Assembly: GCA_900767465.1 (NCBI GenBank)
Contig: CAAGAW010000023.1
Span: 1 to 49,216 of the forward strand
DNA: 49,216 nt
Origin: Clostridia bacterium
GTDB taxonomy: Bacteria; Bacillota; Clostridia; Christensenellales; Pumilibacteraceae
Direction: 5' to 3'
Below, piece after piece: positions 46,848 through 49,216 of the stretch; positions within the stretch are counted from its first letter, which is position 1, and every line of letters begins with the position of its first letter. The notes under the pieces were generated by a model. That model was given only the letters and a program-made list of their open reading frames with translations, did not search any database and was not told the DNA's origin. The position numbers and the translations under genes are program-made.

Positions 46848-48575
46848 ATGGAAATCAAAATCTTTGACGAAACATTGCGGACTGCGCAATATTTGAATAC
46901 GGATCAGAGAACTATGCTGAACGAGCGCAAGGAAACCGTCTCTTTTTTTACGCCAAGAAACGATATTGTGTGTTTCAACGTGTGTTTATACGGTTTTTCA
47001 GATGAAACGTTGGTATGTTGCGATAACCGTTCTGCGCTATGTATTCAGGGTGATTACGAAATCCTCCGGGTAGAAACGAAATGGGATTTTTCAGTCAGAC
47101 AGAATATTGTCGGCTGTATCGATAACGAGGATGCCGTCCATTATGGAGACGTGTTGTTGTCATGTCCGACGTATTTTGCGGATCGGCACGAAATTGTCAA
47201 CGTGTTTTGCCGTGCGGAGATTCCGGCAGACGCTTTGCCGGGAAAATACAGTATGCAAGTCAAGGTGTTCGGGCGGCGTGGGTTTGGCGGGGAGAGAGAA
47301 ATTTTCAGCCGTAGGTTGACGGTGGAGGTAAGTTCCGTCACACTGAAAAAAAGCGAGTACAATCTTGACATCTGGCAGCACTGCGCCAACATTGCACGTA
47401 AGCACGAAGTGCGGTTGTGGAGCGAAGAACACTTTGCGGTGTTGGACGGATACGTTGCCGCACTCGCTGCGCTCGGTCAAAAGAGTATCACGGTGACGGT
47501 GAGTGATGCGCCGTGGTGTTCGCAAAATTCCTACAACAATCGAGAGTATCTCTCGGATATGTTTGAGTACGGCATGATCGAGAGCCGGTATGAAAGAGGA
47601 TACTTGGTTTGCGATTATACTGCGATGGATCGGTATATCGAACTTTGTTTTTCACACGGCATTACCGAAGAAATCGAGCTGTTCGGGCTCACCGGCATTT
47701 GGGTCAATGAAGCGGAGGGGTTCGGAAAGATATCCGATGAAATGCTGGACGGTGTGCGGATCCGGGTGAAAAAGGAGGACGGCGGCTACGGATATCTTTC
47801 CGGACAGGCAGAGGTGGACGAGTTTGTCGTCAAACTGTATCGGCACTGCATGGAAAAAGGTTATCTGGATAAGGTACGTGCGGTGGTGGACGAACCGAAA
47901 AATTTTGATGAGTTTATGACGCGCTTTCACTATTATCACGAGCTGTGCCCGAAACTGAGATATAAAGCGGCGGTTTATCATCTGGAATTTCTGGAACGTG
48001 CACCGGAAGAGATCGACAAAGTTTGTATTTTCATCATGTCTTTTTTCGAACATGCGGATCGGGTGCGTGAGATCATCAAGCGGCGCAGAGAGGTTGAATA
48101 TACCTATTACGTTTGCTGTTATCCCAATTATCCGAATACTTTTCTGAAAAATCCGCTTGCAGAAGCCAGATTGATCCCGTTGTTAGGAAAGGTATTGGGG
48201 GTGCAGGGGTTTTTACGCTGGGGCTTTACCGCTTGGCCGGAAAACCCGCGGGAAAAGCTTAGTTTCCGCCCTACGGCGTGGGGAACGGGAGATACCTGCT
48301 TTGTCTATCCGTCGCGCGGAGGATATCCGCTGCTATCCCTGCGGTACATGAATCTTTTGCGGGGGATCGGCGACTATCAGCTTTATGAAAGGTGTTCGGA
48401 AAAGACGCAACAAAAAGTGATGAACGTTTTGATAAAAGAACGGGATATTACCTGTTACTATCACAGATACTTGCCGGATCTGTATGAGAACGGTGGAAAG
48501 TTTTACAGCATACGCTATGAAGATTACGAATCTGCGCGCAGGCTTATGATTGAGGAGATGGAGCGAAATGGTTAA
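46848..48575 (+). CDS. DUF4091 (GH123-like) putative glycoside hydrolase
   Basis: The start at ATG 46848 is used; a TTG at 46818 would place the AAGGAGG (46826-46832) inside the gene. The 575-residue product has an N-terminal beta-sandwich (about 30-165: DIVCFNVCLYGFSDETLVCC, LPGKYSMQVKVFG) and a TIM-barrel-like region. The latter has EYNLDIWQHCANIARKHEV, ITVTVSDAPW, VRAVVDEPKNFDEF and WGFTAWPENPRE, characteristic of DUF4091 proteins near GH123. DEP in the barrel could supply the catalytic pair. No signal peptide is present. GGAG within its end serves the next gene, which it overlaps by eight bases. Substrate unknown. Confidence 0.8.
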   Translation: MEIKIFDETLRTAQYLNTDQRTMLNERKETVSFFTPRNDIVCFNVCLYGFSDETLVCCDNRSALCIQGDYEILRVETKWDFSVRQNIVGCIDNEDAVHYGDVLLSCPTYFADRHEIVNVFCRAEIPADALPGKYSMQVKVFGRRGFGGEREIFSRRLTVEVSSVTLKKSEYNLDIWQHCANIARKHEVRLWSEEHFAVLDGYVAALAALGQKSITVTVSDAPWCSQNSYNNREYLSDMFEYGMIESRYERGYLVCDYTAMDRYIELCFSHGITEEIELFGLTGIWVNEAEGFGKISDEMLDGVRIRVKKEDGGYGYLSGQAEVDEFVVKLYRHCMEKGYLDKVRAVVDEPKNFDEFMTRFHYYHELCPKLRYKAAVYHLEFLERAPEEIDKVCIFIMSFFEHADRVREIIKRRREVEYTYYVCCYPNYPNTFLKNPLAEARLIPLLGKVLGVQGFLRWGFTAWPENPREKLSFRPTAWGTGDTCFVYPSRGGYPLLSLRYMNLLRGIGDYQLYERCSEKTQQKVMNVLIKERDITCYYHRYLPDLYENGGKFYSIRYEDYESARRLMIEEMERNG

Positions 48576-49059
48576 GGTTGCGATATTGGGATTAGGTGCA
48601 CGGGGCGGTTATATTTATTCCGCATTTGCACATTTGAGACCCGATTTGATGAAAATTACGGCGATTTGCGATATAAAGCGGGACTTGGTGGAAAAGTATA
48701 AAGCGGAATTCCATGTGCCGGATGACAGGTGTTTCAATAGTGCGGAAGAAATGCTTTCTGCGGAGAAACTTGCGGACGTAATGATCATAGCGACGCAGGA
48801 CAAGGATCACTATACGCATGCAATGGCGGCTTTGGATAAAGGATATCATCTGATTCTGGAAAAACCCATTTCTCCCGACATGGGCGAATGTCTTGCCATT
48901 CAGCGTAAAGTGAAGGAGACGGGAAGATTGTTAGCAGTGTGCCATGTGCTACGATATACCGCATTTTTCCGAGAGATACGGAGATTGTTAAATGACGGTG
49001 CGATCGGAACAGTGAGGGGCATAGAGCAAACGGAAAACGTAGTGTTATGTTACACTTGA
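48568..49059 (+). CDS. Gfo/Idh/MocA family oxidoreductase, C-terminally truncated
   Basis: The N-terminal NAD(P)-binding Rossmann domain is intact (VKVAILGLGARGGYIYSAFA, then AICDIKRDLVEKYKAEF). It also has the DVMIIATQDKDHYTHAMAAL and LILEKPISPDMGECLAI elements; the EKP lysine is catalytic. The frame then stops at residue 163, just after GTVRGIEQTENV. Relatives continue with the H-x-AHSFVRGNW region and a further 200 or more residues. The next gene begins 79 bases later and is unrelated, so the C-terminal domain has been lost. The product is probably inactive. It is the second gene of the DUF4091 operon. Confidence 0.82.
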   Translation: MVKVAILGLGARGGYIYSAFAHLRPDLMKITAICDIKRDLVEKYKAEFHVPDDRCFNSAEEMLSAEKLADVMIIATQDKDHYTHAMAALDKGYHLILEKPISPDMGECLAIQRKVKETGRLLAVCHVLRYTAFFREIRRLLNDGAIGTVRGIEQTENVVLCYT

Positions 49060-49138
49060 CGTGTTAAAAGATATGGTTATCAGGTTTTTTAACAATTAAA
49101 CAGGGTGGCGACCGATACGCAAAGGAGAAGAAAACAAA

Positions 49139-49216
49139 ATGGCAAAAGAAAATGTGAACGTTGCAGACGAGTTGAAAGACGAAAGACAGAAAACCAACTT
49201 GGCACAGTCGGCAAAG
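49139..49216 (+). CDS. Unknown protein, N-terminal fragment at window edge
   Basis: ATG at 49139 follows AAAGGAGAAG with good spacing and opens a hydrophilic N-terminus (MAKENVNVADELKDERQKTN). The 26 codons run off the window edge. The composition suggests a cytoplasmic N-terminal tail, but no family can be named. Confidence 0.55.
   Translation, partial: MAKENVNVADELKDERQKTNLAQSAK

Noticed and set aside
49104..49125. T-box-like string AGGGTGGCGACCG upstream of the last gene
   Set aside because: The core differs from AGGGTGG-N-ACCGCG, there is no room for the specifier stem, and no terminator/antiterminator pair is visible.

Overview
The window looks like a chromosomal segment of a strictly anaerobic, fermentative member of the Bacillota (Clostridia). 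The signs are pyruvate formate-lyase with its activase, a bifunctional AdhE, a PerR-like regulator beside two rubrerythrins, a dimeric (alpha2) glycyl-tRNA synthetase, the firmicute gene order tmk-holB-ricT, and a YyaC-type sporulation protein. A gut Christensenellales-like lineage is a guess from overall style, not something the sequence proves. I see no rRNA, tRNA, CRISPR array or complete prophage.

Layout. 1-1097: AT-rich edge with two small unknown genes, one cut by the window. 1098-5808: a sugar-isomerase-like TIM barrel, two unknown or membrane proteins on the minus strand, and an aconitase. 5820-6786: a decayed GIY-YIG nuclease and a repeat block. 6787-9419: Lrp regulator plus aminotransferase, a GH32 remnant and an SGNH hydrolase. 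9484-10151: repeat block. 10152-16151: one long operon with greA, lysS, a REP-associated tyrosine transposase (RAYT), a membrane protein, tmk, holB and ricT, ended by a terminator facing glyQS. 17656-21354: glyQS, a tiny cysteine-rich protein, and pflB-pflA behind a ZTP (pfl-motif) riboswitch. 21355-22391: repeat block. 22392-28229: DJ-1 protein, PflX-like radical SAM protein, and a glycan-scavenging cluster (AraC regulator, GH113-like and GH20-like hydrolases, DMT transporter). 28230-30602: repeats, then perR with a perfect Fur-type box, reverse rubrerythrin and rubrerythrin. 30635-33156: two DUF308/HdeD-like membrane proteins and a LysR regulator. 33157-35914: repeats around yyaC and a CvpA-like protein. 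35915-39551: adhE and an APH-type phosphotransferase.

From about 39700 to the end the base composition is visibly more AT-rich and the gene set changes to a potassium module (ktrB, ktrA, a small membrane protein, KdpD-like kinase, KdpE-like regulator). A broken CNNM/hemolysin-like gene follows, then an AraC regulator divergent from a DUF4091 protein and a truncated Gfo/Idh/MocA oxidoreductase. This part is probably acquired or rearranged.

The most distinctive signal is the intergenic repeat ecology. Several families recur between operons: about 60-bp mosaics, a 161-bp MITE-like element in two orientations, and 28-bp palindromes. A RAYT gene sits 2 bp behind lysS, and two copies of the 28-bp palindrome family lie in frame inside the RAYT gene itself. 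Calls of organism, regulon and mobility are inference. Motifs, frames, spacings and palindromes were read directly, and no database search was run.
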